Positions 1 to 7,407 of a DNA stretch of 15,756 nucleotides are shown here, piece by piece. The stretch lies in assembly GCA_015232485.1 (NCBI GenBank), contig JADFZP010000015.1:2069-17824 (forward strand). The letters run 5' to 3'. The notes beneath the pieces were generated by a model. The model saw only the letters and a program-made list of their open reading frames with translations, was not told where the DNA came from and did no database searches. Made by a program: the position numbers and the translations under genes. Each line of letters opens with the position of its first letter. Position 1 is the stretch's first letter. The DNA is from Alphaproteobacteria bacterium (GTDB lineage: Bacteria; Pseudomonadota; Alphaproteobacteria; Rhodospirillales; Magnetospirillaceae).

Positions 1-29
1 CCGCGCCAACCCATAGGCGCGGTTGCGCC
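1..29. repeat. Inverted repeats upstream of the first gene
   Basis: CCGCGCC (1-7) and GGCGCGG (16-22) form a perfect 7-bp inverted repeat with an 8-nt loop. An alternative hairpin, GGCGC-GGTT-GCGCC, lies at 16-29. No T-run follows. This may be the 3' end of a terminator for a gene left of the window, or just GC-rich chance. The window edge prevents a decision. Confidence 0.3.
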
Positions 30-62
30 GGTTGGCGCCGTGGGGCGAACATTGCCGGCCCC

Positions 63-983
63 ATGCAGATCTACCTGCCCATCGCCGAGCTGTCCGTGAA
101 CGTGTTCCTCATCCTGGGTCTCGGCGCCGGGGTGGGGTTCATGTCGGGGCTGTTCGGGGTGGGCGGCGGCTTCCTGATGACGCCGCTGCTGATCTTTCTG
201 GGCGTTCCCGCGGCCGTGGCGGTGGGGACCGAGGCCAATCAGATCGTCGCCTCGTCGGTGTCGGGCGTCCTGGCCCATTGGCGGCGCGGCAATGTCGATG
301 TCCGCATGGGGCTGATCCTGACCGCCGGCGGCTTCGTCGGATCGAGCTTCGGCGTCTGGCTGTTCCGCCTGCTGCGCGGGATGGGCCAGATCGATCTGAC
401 CATCAAGCTGTCCTATGTGGTGTTCCTGGGCGTGATCGGCGGCCTGATGCTGGTCGAGGGCATCGACGCCCTGCGCCGCGGCCGGCGGCCGAGCGGCACG
501 CCGCGCCGCAAGCTGCACCAGCATCGCTGGGTTCACGGCCTGCCGCTGAAGATGCGCTTCCGCCGCTCGAAGCTTTACATCAGCGCGGTGCTGCCGGCCG
601 CCGTCGGCCTGGTGGTCGGCGTGCTGGCCGCCATCATGGGGGTGGGCGGCGGCTTCGTGATGGTGCCGGCGATGATCTATCTGCTGGGCATGCCGACCCA
701 GGTCGTGGTCGGCACCTCGCTGTTCCAGATCATCTTCGTCACCGCCAACGCGACCTTTCTGCAAGCCACCCTGAACCAGACCGTCGACGTCGTGCTGGCG
801 CTGCTGCTGCTGCTGGGCGGCGTGATCGGCGCGCAGTTCGGGGCGCGGGCCGGCGCCCGGCTGAAGGGCGAGCAGTTGCGCGTGCTGCTGGCCGCCATGG
901 TGCTGGCGGTCGCCATCGGGCTGCTGCTCGATCTGGTGCTGACGCCCGAGAATCCCTACACGCTGGGCGGGGCGCGGCCGTGA
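63..983 (+). CDS. TauE/SafE family sulfite/anion exporter
   Basis: A 306-residue polytopic inner-membrane protein of the TauE/SafE (DUF81) family. Members are proposed to export sulfite, sulfoacetate or other small organosulfur anions; the substrate here is not known. Two homologous halves are visible. Residues 29-57 contain GLFGVGGGF, then a PLLIFLGVP helix and VGTE. Residues 190-219 repeat the pattern with AIMGVGGGF, PAMIYLLGMP and VGTS. A basic, hydrophilic loop at about 136-170, rich in Arg and Lys, joins the halves and should face the cytoplasm. Roughly eight hydrophobic segments fit the family. The ATG at 63 gives a usual length, though no clear Shine-Dalgarno precedes it. Its stop overlaps the GTG start of the next gene by 4 nt, so the two are probably translated together. 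Family call is firm; substrate is open. Confidence 0.9.
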   Translation: MQIYLPIAELSVNVFLILGLGAGVGFMSGLFGVGGGFLMTPLLIFLGVPAAVAVGTEANQIVASSVSGVLAHWRRGNVDVRMGLILTAGGFVGSSFGVWLFRLLRGMGQIDLTIKLSYVVFLGVIGGLMLVEGIDALRRGRRPSGTPRRKLHQHRWVHGLPLKMRFRRSKLYISAVLPAAVGLVVGVLAAIMGVGGGFVMVPAMIYLLGMPTQVVVGTSLFQIIFVTANATFLQATLNQTVDVVLALLLLLGGVIGAQFGARAGARLKGEQLRVLLAAMVLAVAIGLLLDLVLTPENPYTLGGARP

Positions 984-1720
984 TCCGCGCCTTGCTGGTC
1001 ATCGCGTCGCTGCTGGCCTGCGCCCCGGTGCGGGCGCAGGAGGCGCAGCCGCTGGTCGCCGACCTGTCCAAGCATCTGGTGGCGATCACCACCGGCTTCG
1101 TCGGCACCGAGGTGCTGCTGTTCGGGGCGGTCGACGGGCCGGGCGACGTGGTGGTGGTGGTGCGCGGCCCGCCCCGGCCCGAGGTGGTGCGCCGCAAGGA
1201 GCGGGTGGGCGGCATCTGGGTCAACACCGGCCGCGCCGATCTGGCGGCGGTGCCGGCCTATTACCGGGTGGCCGCCACCCGCCCGCTGCCCGAACTGGCC
1301 CCGCCCGCCGTGCTGGAGCGTCACCGCATCGGGCTCGAGCATCTCGACCTGGAACCCGTGCTGGCCGACAAGGGCGCAGGCGCCGCCGAGTATCGCCAAG
1401 CCTTGATCCGCCTGAAGCGGGATCGCGGCCTGTGGGCCGCCGAGACGCGGGAGGTGTCCTCGCTGGGCAACCGGCTGTTCCGTACCGACCTGCATTTTCC
1501 GGCCAACGTGCCGACCGGCACCTACAGCGTCGAAGTCTATCTGCTGCGCGGCGGCGAGGTGGTCAGCGCCCAAACGACTCCCTTGATCGTCAGCAAGATC
1601 GGATTGGGCGCCGAGTTGTACCATTTCGCCCACGAGCACGGCGCCGCCTACGGTATCATGGCGATCGCGCTGGCCGGCGCCGCCGGCTGGCTGGCGGCCA
1701 CCGCCTTTCGGAAGGGCTGA
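980..1720 (+). CDS. TIGR02186 family protein (Alph_Pro_TM), periplasmic with C-terminal anchor
   Basis: A 246-residue protein of the alphaproteobacterial family TIGR02186/PF09608, whose function is not established. The start is the GTG at 980, which overlaps the stop of the exporter gene (GTGA at 980-983). An open frame continues upstream, but it is only the shadow of the exporter. Residues 1-19 form a signal peptide (hydrophobic stretch ending in VRA before QE). The middle is beta-rich with a GTEVLLFGAV segment and a later NVPTGTYSVEVYL segment, resembling an immunoglobulin-like fold. A hydrophobic helix at about 222-242 followed by RKG would anchor the C-terminus in the inner membrane with most of the protein in the periplasm. 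Its constant partnership with TauE/SafE genes suggests an accessory role in anion export or periplasmic sulfur chemistry; this is inference. Confidence 0.85.
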   Translation: MIRALLVIASLLACAPVRAQEAQPLVADLSKHLVAITTGFVGTEVLLFGAVDGPGDVVVVVRGPPRPEVVRRKERVGGIWVNTGRADLAAVPAYYRVAATRPLPELAPPAVLERHRIGLEHLDLEPVLADKGAGAAEYRQALIRLKRDRGLWAAETREVSSLGNRLFRTDLHFPANVPTGTYSVEVYLLRGGEVVSAQTTPLIVSKIGLGAELYHFAHEHGAAYGIMAIALAGAAGWLAATAFRKG

Positions 1721-1722
1721 CC

Positions 1723-2193
1723 ATGTCCGAAGACCCGCGGGTGTTCCTGGTGGTGGTCGACGATACCGAGGAGATGCGCTCGGCCCTGCGCTTCGCCTGC
1801 CGACGGGCGCGCGCCACCGACGGTCGCGTCGCCCTGCTGCGGGTGGTCGCGCCGGCCGAGTTCCAGCACTTCGCGGCGATCGGCGACCTGATGCGCGAGG
1901 AGGCCCGCGACGAGGCCGAGCGCCTGCTGCAACGCCTGGCCGGCGACGTTCAGCGCTGCTCGGGCAACATCGCGGTGCTGCATGTGCGCGAGGGCGACAC
2001 CCGCGAGCAACTGCTGGCCCTGATCGAGGAGGAGCCTTCGATCTCGATCCTGGTGCTGGCCGCCGGCACCGGGCCCGAGGGGCCGGGGCCGCTGGTCTCG
2101 GCGCTGGTCGGCAAGCATGCCGCGCGGTTGCGCATACCGCTGACCATCGTTCCCGGCACGTTGAGCGACGCCGACATCGACCGGATCGCCTGA
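1723..2193 (+). CDS. UspA-family universal stress protein
   Basis: A 156-residue single-domain universal stress protein, expected to be cytoplasmic, dimeric and possibly ATP-binding. It starts with a beta strand FLVVVDDTEEM (residues 8-18), where family members carry the VDxS nucleotide loop. It ends with the glycine-rich segment from about 115 to 145 (AAGTGPEG, then GPLVSALVGKHA and IPLTIVPG), which resembles the G-x2-G-x9-G(S/T) ATP-binding motif but is not an exact match. The ATG at 1723 has a good Shine-Dalgarno GGAAGGG at 1710-1716, inside the end of the upstream gene. Only 2 nt separate it from the TIGR02186 stop, so it is the third gene of that operon. The function may be stress-linked control of the exporter, but nothing in the sequence shows this. 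It converges with the next gene, 19 nt apart. Confidence 0.85.
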   Translation: MSEDPRVFLVVVDDTEEMRSALRFACRRARATDGRVALLRVVAPAEFQHFAAIGDLMREEARDEAERLLQRLAGDVQRCSGNIAVLHVREGDTREQLLALIEEEPSISILVLAAGTGPEGPGPLVSALVGKHAARLRIPLTIVPGTLSDADIDRIA

Positions 2194-2212
2194 CAGGTTG
2201 CGGCCTGAGCGT

Positions 2213-3220
2213 CTATTTGCCCCGCCGGATGCGCGACGTCGGCTGCTCCTCGATGGCGCGGTAGCGGGCCAGGTATTGCGGCAGGATGGCTTCCGCGTTG
2301 GTCGGCTCGACGCCCAGCGCCTCGAGGCCGGGGGTCCCGCCGGTCAGCACGTTGTCGGTTTCCATCAGCCGCATCTGGTCGGGGGTGAGCGGCGGGCTGG
2401 GCAGGTATTTCAGGAAGGCCGCCTGGATGCGCCCGACCATGAAGGGCAGCGGCACCAGCAGCCGGCGGCGGTCGGTGAATTCCAGGACCAGCTCCATGAT
2501 CCGCTTCATCGAATAGACCGTGGGGCCGCCCAGCTCGTAGGTCTTGCCGCCATGGGCGCGCGAATCGCGGATCGCCACCATCACCGCGTCGGCCACGTCG
2601 CCGACATAGACCGGCTGGAATTTCGGGCCGCCGCTTCCGAAGAAGTCGATCGACAGGCCGTGCGGCTTCAGCCCGTCCTTGGTGAAGACCGGCAGCACCG
2701 GGGTGAAGCTGGACAGCTTGGCGAATCGGTTGAAGAAATCGTCCTCGGGGCCGAACACCACGCTGGGGCGCAGGATGGTCGCCTTGGGGAAGGCCGCCCT
2801 GACCGCCGCCTCGCCGGCCGCCTTGCTGCGCGCGTAGGCCGAGCCGGACTTGGCGTCGGCGCCCAACGCCGAGATGTGGACCAGCGCGGCCGAGCCCGCC
2901 TCGGCGGCGGCGCGGGCGCTGTTGGCGGCGCCCTCGACATGGACCGCCTGGAAGCCGCGCCGGCCGCGCTCGTAAAGAATCCCGACCAGCGAAACCACCG
3001 CCTCGGCGCCGTGGACGGCGCGGCGCACCGATTCGGGGTCGCCGATGTCGGCGCGCACCGGCACGATCTGCTCGACGTCGCCCATCGGCTTCAGGAAGTT
3101 GGCGGCCTCGGGGTCGCGCACCGCGACCCGTACCACCCAGCCATCGGCGGCCAAGCGGCGCACCACGTGGCGCCCGATGAAACCCGATCCTCCGAAGACG
3201 GTAGCGACCCGACGCGACAT
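2213..3220 (-). CDS. Complex I NDUFA9-type NAD(P)-binding atypical SDR
   Basis: A 335-residue atypical/extended short-chain dehydrogenase of the group annotated as complex I NDUFA9 subunit family. The Rossmann nucleotide-binding motif GGSGFIG sits at residues 10-16 right after the first strand. Y129 and K133 (YARSK) occupy the YxxxK position. Further family marks are RPSVVFGPEDDFFNRF (151-166), a QPVYVGDVADAV segment (202-213) and YELGGP (228-233). In mitochondria NDUFA9 is a structural, NADPH-binding complex I subunit. The bacterial homologues may associate with the quinone-side membrane arm or act as separate oxidoreductases, and no nuo gene is nearby to decide. On the minus strand the ATG at 3220 is preceded by GGGAGG with about 6 nt spacing, which supports this start. 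It converges with the UspA gene. Confidence 0.85.
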   Translation of the reverse strand: MSRRVATVFGGSGFIGRHVVRRLAADGWVVRVAVRDPEAANFLKPMGDVEQIVPVRADIGDPESVRRAVHGAEAVVSLVGILYERGRRGFQAVHVEGAANSARAAAEAGSAALVHISALGADAKSGSAYARSKAAGEAAVRAAFPKATILRPSVVFGPEDDFFNRFAKLSSFTPVLPVFTKDGLKPHGLSIDFFGSGGPKFQPVYVGDVADAVMVAIRDSRAHGGKTYELGGPTVYSMKRIMELVLEFTDRRRLLVPLPFMVGRIQAAFLKYLPSPPLTPDQMRLMETDNVLTGGTPGLEALGVEPTNAEAILPQYLARYRAIEEQPTSRIRRGK

Positions 3221-3304
3221 GAACGGCCTCCCAGGGCATACGAACGCTTGCAGCGCAAACTAAAGGACGCGAGGCCGTATGGCAACGCCCCTCCTCAAAA
3301 GCTG

Positions 3305-3332
3305 TTGACAGCCCCATTCGCCCCGATGTAGT
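3305..3332 (+). promoter_or_regulatory. Probable sigma-70 promoter for tRNA-Leu
   Basis: A perfect TTGACA (3305-3310) is followed after 16 nt by TGTAGT (3327-3332), which matches four of six positions of TATAAT. Transcription would begin near 3339, about 35 nt before the mature tRNA. The region diverges from the NDUFA9-type gene. Sequence match only. Confidence 0.5.
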
Positions 3333-3373
3333 TATCCCCCCCTCGACGGGGCGTAACCGCCTTTGCCGGGTGT

Positions 3374-3460
3374 GCCCAGGTGGCGGAATTGGTAGACGCG
3401 CTAGATTCAGGTTCTAGTGGCCGAAAGGTCGTGGAAGTTCGAGTCTTCTCCTGGGCACCA
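3374..3460 (+). tRNA. tRNA-Leu (anticodon CAG)
   Basis: An 87-nt class II tRNA with all arms readable. The acceptor stem is GCCCAGG (3374-3380) with CCTGGGC (3450-3456). The D-stem is GCG/CGC. The anticodon stem is CTAGA (3401-3405) with TCTAG (3413-3417) and loop TTCAGGT, so the anticodon is CAG at 3408-3410. A long variable arm GGCC-GAAA-GGTC lies at about 3419-3430, and the T-loop TTCGAGT at 3438-3444. The discriminator A (3457) and CCA (3458-3460) are encoded. It reads CUG, the dominant leucine codon in this GC-rich window. A run of seven T follows at 3461-3467 and could end or slow transcription. Confidence 0.97.
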
Positions 3461-3486
3461 TTTTTTTCCCGGTTCGCGGGGTACGC

Positions 3487-4098
<612 letters not shown>

Positions 4099-4110
4099 CC
4101 GGCGGTGGCG

Positions 4111-4139
4111 TTGATTTCGGGCCGCGCCATGGGCATACT
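4111..4139 (+). promoter_or_regulatory. Probable sigma-70 promoter for the kdsD-lpt-rpoN operon
   Basis: TTGATT (4111-4116), a 17-nt spacer and CATACT (4134-4139) each match four of six consensus positions. The predicted start near 4146 would leave a leader of about 30 nt before the ATG at 4177. It lies between rnd and kdsD, where a longer kdsD reading frame would overlap it. The match supports the shorter kdsD start. Confidence 0.45.
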
Positions 4140-4176
4140 TCTTGCAATCGAACGGCAACCCCGAGTGACCGGCCGC

Positions 4177-5169
4177 ATGACCATCCATGGAACCGCCGTG
4201 ACGCGTGGCGACCCCGCCAGCGATCTCGACTCGGCGCGCCGCGTGCTGGGCAACGAGGCCCACGCCCTGACCGTCCTTGGTGAAAGCCTGGGCGCCGAGT
4301 TCGTGCGCGCCTTGGATCTGATCGCCGGGGCCAGCGGTCGCGTGGTGGTCACCGGCATGGGCAAAAGCGGCCACATCGCCCGCAAGATCGCCGCCACCTT
4401 CTCGTCGACCGGCACGCCGTCGATGTTCGTCCACCCGGCCGAGGCCAGCCATGGCGACCTGGGCATGATCACCCCTTCGGACGCCGTGCTGGCCTTGTCC
4501 AACTCGGGCGAGACGCCCGAACTGTCCGACATTGTCGCCTACACCCGCCGCTTCGCCATTCCGCTGGTCGCGGTGACCAGCGGGCGGGGCAGCACGTTGG
4601 CCGACGCGGCCGATGTCGCGCTGGTGCTTCCGCCCCTGCCCGAAGCCTGCCCGATGGGCCTGGCCCCCACCACCTCGACCACCATGACCCTGGCGCTGGG
4701 CGACGCCCTGGCCGTGGCCTTGCTTGAGCGCAACGGCTTTTCGGCGGCCGATTTCAAGGTCTTCCATCCGGGCGGACAGCTTGGCCGGCGCCTGTTGCGG
4801 GTCGGCGACCTGATGCATTCGGGCGCCGCCGTGCCGCTGGTGCCGCTGCATCTGCGCATGACCGAGGTCCTCCCCGAGATGACCGGCAAAAGCTTCGGCT
4901 GCGCCGGGGTGATCGACGAGCGCGGCCTGCTGGCCGGCGTGATCACCGACGGCGATCTGCGCCGCCACATGTCGCGCGATCTGGTCGATCAGACGGCGGC
5001 CGAGGTGATGACCCGCGCGCCGCGCACCATCGGGCCGCGCCTGCTCGCCGTCGAGGCGTTGCAGCAGATGAACGCCCGCGCCATCACCAGCCTGTTCGTG
5101 GTCGATGACGAGGGCCGCCCGATCGGCATCCTGCACGTCCATGACTGCCTGCGGACGGGGCTGGCATGA
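4177..5169 (+). CDS. kdsD: Arabinose-5-phosphate isomerase, KpsF/GutQ family
   Basis: A 330-residue enzyme interconverting D-ribulose 5-phosphate and D-arabinose 5-phosphate, the first step toward Kdo for LPS. The SIS domain covers about 40-180, with GMGKSGHIARK at 60-70, SNSGETPE at 108-115 and EACPMGLAPT at 156-165. Residues matching the catalytic set of the E. coli enzyme (328 aa) are present at an offset of 4: K63, E115, E156 and H197. Two CBS domains follow at about 208-265 and 272-330. I chose the ATG at 4177 because it gives the family length and sits after a promoter-like sequence; an in-frame GTG at 4105 would add 24 residues unlike the family. The stop overlaps lptC by 4 nt (ATGA), placing Kdo supply and LPS export in one operon. 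Confidence 0.93.
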   Translation: MTIHGTAVTRGDPASDLDSARRVLGNEAHALTVLGESLGAEFVRALDLIAGASGRVVVTGMGKSGHIARKIAATFSSTGTPSMFVHPAEASHGDLGMITPSDAVLALSNSGETPELSDIVAYTRRFAIPLVAVTSGRGSTLADAADVALVLPPLPEACPMGLAPTTSTTMTLALGDALAVALLERNGFSAADFKVFHPGGQLGRRLLRVGDLMHSGAAVPLVPLHLRMTEVLPEMTGKSFGCAGVIDERGLLAGVITDGDLRRHMSRDLVDQTAAEVMTRAPRTIGPRLLAVEALQQMNARAITSLFVVDDEGRPIGILHVHDCLRTGLA

Positions 5170-5819
5170 TGCGGGGCATCCTGGCCGGCCATGAGCCATC
5201 CCGGTCGGCCCGCATCGGGCTGGGGGTGGCGCGCTACAGCCGCTTCGTCTTCCTGATGAAGGTGTTGCTGCCCGCCCTGGCGGTGACCCTGTTGGGTCTG
5301 GTGGTGATCTGGCCCGGCCTGACGGCGATCGAGGTGCGCTTCAGCCTGGGCTTCGCCGATGTCGACGGCCGGGTCGGCGACACCCTGACGATGACCAATC
5401 CGCGCTATTTCGGCAGCGACACCGAGAACCGGCCGTTCACCGTGACGGCGCTCGAGGCGCGGCGCAGCCACCCCGAATCGCCGGTGGTGATGCTGTCGTC
5501 GCCGACCGCCGACATGTCGCTGGACAATGGGGCCGGCGTGATGCTCGACGCCGACACCGGCTATTACCTCCAGCGCGAGAACGCGGTCGATCTGGCCGGC
5601 AGCGTCGACCTTTATCACGACCAGGGCTACGAGGTTCACACCTCGAGCGCCCGCATCGAGTTGGGCGACGCCACGGTGCGCGGCGTCGAGCCGGTGCTCG
5701 CCCAGGGCCCGTTCGGCATCGTCGAGGGCGAGGGCTTCACGGTCGGCGAGCGCGGCCGCCGCATCGAGGTCACCGGGCGCAGCCGCGCCGTCCTCAACGC
5801 GGCGGGGGGGCGGAAATGA
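5166..5819 (+). CDS. lptC: LPS export protein LptC
   Basis: A 217-residue single-pass inner-membrane protein of the Lpt bridge. It receives LPS from the LptB2FG extractor and hands it to LptA. After a basic N-terminus, one membrane helix spans about 27-49 (FVFLMKVLLPALAV onward). The rest is a periplasmic beta-jellyroll (DUF1239). Recognisable parts are the TMTNPRYFG segment and the AD/LDADTGYYL segment. There is no lipobox or cleavable signal peptide, as expected for LptC. Like many alphaproteobacterial copies it is somewhat longer than the E. coli protein (about 190 residues). Its ATG overlaps the kdsD stop (5166-5169) and its stop overlaps the lptA start (5816-5819). lptF and lptG are not in the window; they usually lie elsewhere. 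Confidence 0.9.
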   Translation: MMRGILAGHEPSRSARIGLGVARYSRFVFLMKVLLPALAVTLLGLVVIWPGLTAIEVRFSLGFADVDGRVGDTLTMTNPRYFGSDTENRPFTVTALEARRSHPESPVVMLSSPTADMSLDNGAGVMLDADTGYYLQRENAVDLAGSVDLYHDQGYEVHTSSARIELGDATVRGVEPVLAQGPFGIVEGEGFTVGERGRRIEVTGRSRAVLNAAGGRK

Positions 5820-6616
5820 TGCGCCGTCTTCTCGCCGCCCTCCTTCTGACCCTGTGGACATTCAATGCGCAGGCCCAGGGGTTCGACCTGTCGGGCGGCG
5901 ATGGCGGGCCGATCGAGGTCTATGCCGACAAGGGCATCGAATGGACCCAGGACGGCAAGAAGTTCATCGCCCGCGGCAACGCCCGCGCGGTGCGCGGCCG
6001 GGTCACCGTCACGGCGGACAGCCTGACCGCCCACTACCGCGAACTGGACGGCAAGACCGAGGTCTGGCGGCTGGAGGCCGAGGGCGCGGTGCGCATCGCC
6101 ACGCCCAGCGAGACCGCGACCGGCGCCCGCGCCTCGTATCAGATCGATGACGGCCGTTTCGTGCTGACCGGCCAGCCGCGGCTGGTGGCCGGCAACGACA
6201 CGGTTTCGGCGCGCGACACCATCGAATACGAGGAAAAGACCCGCACGGCGGTGGCGCGCGGCGAGGCCCAGGCCACCCGCAACGGCCGCACCATCCACTC
6301 CGAGGTTCTGCGCGCCTGGTTCAAGGACGGCCGCGACGGCCTCAAGCTGTCGCGGTCCGAGGCCGAGGGTTCGGTGGTCATCACCACCGAGCGCGAGAGG
6401 GTGACCGGCGAGCGGGCCCGCTACAACGCCGAAACGGGTATCGCGACGATGGAGGGTTCGGTTAAGATCACTCGCGGCGAAAACCAGCTGAATGGCGGCT
6501 TCGCCGAAGTGAATCTGGATACCGGCGTCAGCCGGCTGTTCGCGGCGGCGCCCGGCAAGCCAGGGGGTCGGGTGAAGGGCCTGTTCGTGCCGAAGAAGGA
6601 CGAGGCACAACGGTGA
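5816..6616 (+). CDS. lptA: LPS transport periplasmic protein LptA (OstA-like)
   Basis: A 266-residue periplasmic protein forming the beta-jellyroll bridge between LptC and the outer-membrane LptD. Residues 1-20 form a signal peptide ending in AQA before QGF. The OstA/LptA fold follows, with several repeated strand pairs: EWTQDGKKFIARGNARAV, then LEAEGAVRI, EYEEKTRTAVARGEAQAT and, near the end, ETGIATMEGSVKITRGENQLNG. These are the typical DxxTGxxxxxG-like turns. It is longer than E. coli LptA (185 residues), with extra strands and a Lys/Gly-rich C-terminal tail. The stop overlaps the GTG start of lptB by 4 nt. In-frame ATGs at 5816 and 5819 are both possible; the first preserves the ATGA overlap with lptC. 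Confidence 0.9.
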   Translation: MMRRLLAALLLTLWTFNAQAQGFDLSGGDGGPIEVYADKGIEWTQDGKKFIARGNARAVRGRVTVTADSLTAHYRELDGKTEVWRLEAEGAVRIATPSETATGARASYQIDDGRFVLTGQPRLVAGNDTVSARDTIEYEEKTRTAVARGEAQATRNGRTIHSEVLRAWFKDGRDGLKLSRSEAEGSVVITTERERVTGERARYNAETGIATMEGSVKITRGENQLNGGFAEVNLDTGVSRLFAAAPGKPGGRVKGLFVPKKDEAQR

Positions 6617-7407
6617 GCGCTGGACGGGTCAGGGAGGATGGCGACACCGGGGCGGCGCGCGCGGCGCCGCGGCTGGTCGCCGACAATGCCGGGCTGGTCG
6701 CCTCGAATCTCGGCAAGGGCTTCCGTCGCCGGCCGGTGCTGCGCGACGTCACGCTGTCGGTGCAGCGCGGCGAGGCGGTCGGGCTGCTTGGCCCCAACGG
6801 CGCGGGCAAGACCACCTGCTTTTATCTCATCACCGGGCTGATCAGCCCCGATGTCGGCAGCATCACCCTGGACGGCCAGGACGTCACCGATTTGCCGATG
6901 TATCGCCGCGCCCGCCTGGGGATCGGCTATCTGCCGCAAGAGGCGTCGATCTTCCGCGGGCTGACCGTCGAGAACAACATTTTGGCGGTGCTCGAGGTGG
7001 TCGAGCCGATCCGCGACCGGCGCGAGGCGATGCTGGAATCGCTGCTCGCCGAGTTCTCGATCACCCATCTGCGCCGCGCCCCGGCGCTGGCTTTGTCGGG
7101 CGGCGAGCGGCGGCGGGTGGAAATCGCCCGCGCCTTGGCCTCGCAGCCGCATTTCATCCTGCTCGACGAGCCGCTGGCCGGCATCGACCCGATCGCGGTC
7201 AGCGACATCCGCGACCTGGTGGGCCATCTCAAACACCGCGGAATCGGCGTCTTGATCACCGACCACAATGTCCGCGAGACGCTGGACATCATCGACCGCG
7301 CCTACATCCTGCACGATGGCGTGGTGTTGATGGAGGGCCGCCCCTCCGAGATCGTCGCGCACGAGGGTGTGCGGCGGGTCTATCTCGGCGAACGTTTCAG
7401 TCTGTAG
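6613..7407 (+). CDS. lptB: LPS export ABC transporter ATP-binding protein LptB
   Basis: A 264-residue cytoplasmic ATPase that powers LPS extraction with LptF and LptG. All ABC motifs are present: Walker A GPNGAGKTT at 60-68, Q-loop Q109 in GYLPQE, signature LSGGE at 161-165 followed by RRRVEIARAL, Walker B FILLDE at 181-186, and switch histidine H218 in ITDHN. The LPQEASIFRGLTVENN segment is characteristic of LptB. The start is a GTG that overlaps the lptA stop. The first 27 residues are a polar extension before the usual LptB N-terminus (E. coli LptB is 241 residues). No other in-frame start lies between, so the extension appears real. The stop TAG is directly followed by the rpoN ATG. Confidence 0.95.
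   Translation: MSAGRVREDGDTGAARAAPRLVADNAGLVASNLGKGFRRRPVLRDVTLSVQRGEAVGLLGPNGAGKTTCFYLITGLISPDVGSITLDGQDVTDLPMYRRARLGIGYLPQEASIFRGLTVENNILAVLEVVEPIRDRREAMLESLLAEFSITHLRRAPALALSGGERRRVEIARALASQPHFILLDEPLAGIDPIAVSDIRDLVGHLKHRGIGVLITDHNVRETLDIIDRAYILHDGVVLMEGRPSEIVAHEGVRRVYLGERFSL

Noticed and set aside
2194..2207. CAGG-TTGCGG-CCTG as a terminator between the convergent UspA and NDUFA9-type genes
   Set aside because: Only a 4-bp stem with no T-run.
4105..4176. Longer kdsD start at GTG 4105
   Set aside because: The extra residues do not resemble the family and would cover a plausible promoter; ATG 4177 gives the usual length and catalytic-residue spacing.
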